Below are positions 7,736 to 9,530 of a DNA stretch of 9,530 bases, piece after piece; position 1 is the first letter of the stretch, and each line of letters opens with the position of its first letter. The stretch comes from Anaerolineaceae bacterium (GTDB taxonomy: Bacteria; Chloroflexota; Anaerolineae; JAAYZQ01), in the NCBI GenBank assembly GCA_012514775.1, contig JAAYZQ010000209.1, positions 1 through 9,530 on the forward strand, in the 5' to 3' direction. The position numbers and the translations under genes are program-made. The notes under the pieces were generated by a model that was given only the letters and a program-made list of their open reading frames with translations, was not told where the DNA came from and did not search any database.

Positions 7736-7750
7736 ATCTGGCAGCCAGAT
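7736..7750. repeat. short palindrome sharing ATCTGGCAG with the PA14 gene leader
   Basis: ATCTGGCAGCCAGAT is a perfect 7-bp inverted repeat around one base, 21 bp after the PA14 stop. Its first nine bases equal those of the hairpin upstream of the same gene (6383-6391). The match may be chance. Confidence 0.3.
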
Positions 7751-7769
7751 TCAATTGTTAACCCGAGGG

Positions 7770-7796
7770 CCGGGCCGGGATCCTCTTCCGGCCCGG
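7770..7796. terminator. GC-rich hairpin between convergent PA14 gene and clpB
   Basis: Perfect 9-bp arms CCGGGCCGG (7770-7778) and CCGGCCCGG (7788-7796) flank a 9-nt centre. It lies in the 131-bp gap between the two stop codons. Neither side has a real T tract (TCTAGTCCCCC on plus), so it may act as a bidirectional terminator or 3' stabiliser; Rho-independent termination is uncertain. Confidence 0.55.
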
Positions 7797-7845
7797 TCTA
7801 GTCCCCCGTCGTAGCGTTCGTTTGTTGGGCGCCCGCTCCGTGCTG

Positions 7846-9530
7846 TCAGGCAGGCTGGGCGGCCCTGTTCACCCGCTCGAAGGTCAGGTGACCGTCCACG
7901 GCGTCGACGCGCACCCGGTCTCCCTCCTGGAAGTCGCCCTGGAGGAGCCGCAGGGCCAGGGGATCCTGGACCTGGCGCTGGATGACGCGCTTTAGCGGGC
8001 GGGCGCCATACGCCGGGTCGTAGCCCTCCTCCGCCAGCAGCTCTCGGGCCGCCTCCGTCAGATCGATCTCCAGCCCGCGGCCGGCCAGCAGCCGGCGCAG
8101 GCCCTGCACCTGGATCTCGACGATCTCCTTCAGGTGCTCCCGCGACAGCCCGTGGAAGATAATGATCTCGTCGATGCGGTTCAGGAACTCGGGGCGGAAG
8201 TGCTGCCGCAGCGCCTGCATCACCAGGTCGCGGCGCTGCTCGTCGGTCTGCACCTCCCGGCCGTCCAGGAACTCGGTACCCACGTTGGAGGTCATGATGA
8301 CCACCGTGTTCCGAAAGTCCACCGTTCGTCCGTGCCCGTCCGTCAGCCGCCCGTCGTCCAGCAGTTGGAGGAGCACGTTGAACACCTCGGGGTGCGCCTT
8401 CTCGATCTCGTCAAAGAGCACCACGCTGTACGGGCGCCGGCGCACGGCCTCGGTCAATTGCCCGCCCTCTTCGTAGCCCACGTAGCCGGGCGGCGCGCCC
8501 ATGAGGCGCGAGACGGTGTGCCGCTCCTGGTACTCGCTCATGTCGATGCGGACCATGGCATCCTGGTTGTCGAACAGGAACTCGGCCAGGCTGCGGGCCA
8601 GCTCGGTCTTGCCCACGCCCGTTGGCCCCAGGAACAGAAAACTGCCGATGGGCCGGTTGGGATCCTGGAGGCCGGCCCTGCTGCGTCGCACCGCGTTGGC
8701 GACCACGGTAATGGCCTGATCCTGGCCCACGACCCGCTGGTGGAGACGGTCCTCCATGCGCAGCAGCTTCTCGATCTCGCCCTCCAACAGCCGGCTGACC
8801 GGCACCCCGGTCCAGCTCGACACGACGGCGGCAACGTCCTCGGCATCCACCTCTTCCTTCAGCAGTTGCTGGCCGTCCTGCTGCAGCGAACTGAGCTGCT
8901 CTTCCTGCTGCTCCAGTTGCTTTTCCAGGCGGGCCAGCTCGCCATACTGCAGCTCGGAGGCGCGCTGAAAATCGTATCGGCGCGTGGCCTCGTCGGCCTG
9001 GTGGCGCACCCGCTCGATGTTCTCCTTGGTCTCCTGCATCTTCTGGATGGCGGCCCTCTCCTGCTCCCAGCGGGCGGTGAGAGCGCGGCTCTCCTCTTGC
9101 AGGTCGGCCAGCTCCTTCTCCAGCTTTTGCAGGCGGGCCTTGCTGGCCTTGTCGCGCTCCTTTTTCAGCGCCTCGCGCTCGATCTCGAGCTGCATGATCT
9201 GGCGATCGACGCGGTCGAGCTGCTGCGGCTTGGAGGTAATCTCCATGCGCAGGCGGCTGCCCGCCTCGTCGATCAGGTCGATGGCCTTATCGGGCAAGAA
9301 GCGCTCCGTGATGTATCGGTCCGACAGCACCGCCGCGGCAATGACCGCCGAATCCTGGATGCGCACGCCGTGGTGCACCTCGTAGCGGTCCTTCAGCCCG
9401 CGCAGGATGCTGATGGTGTCTTCCACGCTGGGCTCGTTGACCAGGACCGGCTGGAAGCGCCGCTCCAGGGCGGCGTCCTTTTCCACGTGCTCGCGGTACT
9501 CGTCCAGCGTCGTGGCGCCCACCATGTGCA
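7846..9530 (-). CDS. clpB: ClpB disaggregase, C-terminal two thirds (partial)
   Basis: The 5' end lies beyond the window; the frame is open to base 9530. About 561 residues are visible. ClpB is the Hsp100 that, with DnaK, pulls proteins out of aggregates in the cytoplasm. Visible parts, numbered from the first Met (9525): the end of AAA+ module 1 with [10 protein letters not shown] and the arginine-finger segment ALERRFQPV (2-26), then a charged coiled-coil M domain at about 95-225, much longer than that of ClpC. Module 2 has Walker A GPTGVGKT (300-307), Walker B VVLFDE (368-373) and pore loop GYVGYEEGG (347-355), followed by the C-terminal small domain. After TSNVG there is no LGF-type ClpP loop, in line with ClpB. 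It is encoded on the same strand as clpC, with the PA14 gene between them on the other strand. Confidence 0.95.
   Translation of the reverse strand, partial: HMVGATTLDEYREHVEKDAALERRFQPVLVNEPSVEDTISILRGLKDRYEVHHGVRIQDSAVIAAAVLSDRYITERFLPDKAIDLIDEAGSRLRMEITSKPQQLDRVDRQIMQLEIEREALKKERDKASKARLQKLEKELADLQEESRALTARWEQERAAIQKMQETKENIERVRHQADEATRRYDFQRASELQYGELARLEKQLEQQEEQLSSLQQDGQQLLKEEVDAEDVAAVVSSWTGVPVSRLLEGEIEKLLRMEDRLHQRVVGQDQAITVVANAVRRSRAGLQDPNRPIGSFLFLGPTGVGKTELARSLAEFLFDNQDAMVRIDMSEYQERHTVSRLMGAPPGYVGYEEGGQLTEAVRRRPYSVVLFDEIEKAHPEVFNVLLQLLDDGRLTDGHGRTVDFRNTVVIMTSNVGTEFLDGREVQTDEQRRDLVMQALRQHFRPEFLNRIDEIIIFHGLSREHLKEIVEIQVQGLRRLLAGRGLEIDLTEAARELLAEEGYDPAYGARPLKRVIQRQVQDPLALRLLQGDFQEGDRVRVDAVDGHLTFERVNRAAQPA

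Overview
The window looks like a chromosomal fragment of a high-GC, probably Chloroflexota (Anaerolineae-like) bacterium. The evidence is circumstantial. There is a Thr-Pro repeat linker of the [12 protein letters not shown] type in a membrane-anchored L,D-transpeptidase, a secreted protein with two PA14 domains and a golvesin-like tail, both ClpC and ClpB, and bacterial 16S rRNA. The 16S fragment was not placed phylogenetically, so the phylum is an inference.

Left part (1-1512): the 5' third of a 16S rRNA gene is read leftward out of the window. Behind it lies a protein-free leader and promoter region of about 0.95 kb. I read six tandem sigma70-type promoters there on the minus strand. Each has TTGACA or TTGACG, a 17-18 bp spacer and a recognisable -10. 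The initially transcribed region carries a repeated boxA-like decamer (GAACCTTAAC and variants), and two promoter modules appear to be diverged copies of each other. This is the most unusual part of the window.

Centre-left (1513-3540): a rightward cluster starts from its own good promoter, divergent from the rRNA promoters. It encodes a bitopic L,D-transpeptidase (cytoplasmic TPR-like part, one membrane helix, Thr-Pro spacer, YkuD domain), a small eight-cysteine protein of unknown function, and a DinB/DfsB-type four-helix-bundle protein whose GTG start overlaps the stop of the cysteine protein. A strong hairpin ends the cluster against the convergent clpC gene.

Centre and right (3563-9530): two Hsp100 ATPases are encoded on the minus strand. 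ClpC is complete, with a UVR-like middle region and a ClpP-docking LGF loop. ClpB is truncated at its N-terminus by the window edge; it has a long coiled-coil M domain and no LGF-type loop. Between them, on the plus strand, lies a gene for a secreted PA14-PA14-golvesin-like protein. The clpC/PA14 intergenic region holds back-to-back promoters: sigma70-type for clpC and ECF-like for the PA14 gene. It also holds a long structured clpC 5' UTR. The PA14/clpB convergent junction holds a GC-rich hairpin.

Functionally the window combines growth-related rRNA expression, envelope proteins and protein quality control. I see no mobile element, CRISPR array, tRNA or integrase, and no clear new defence or biosynthetic system.
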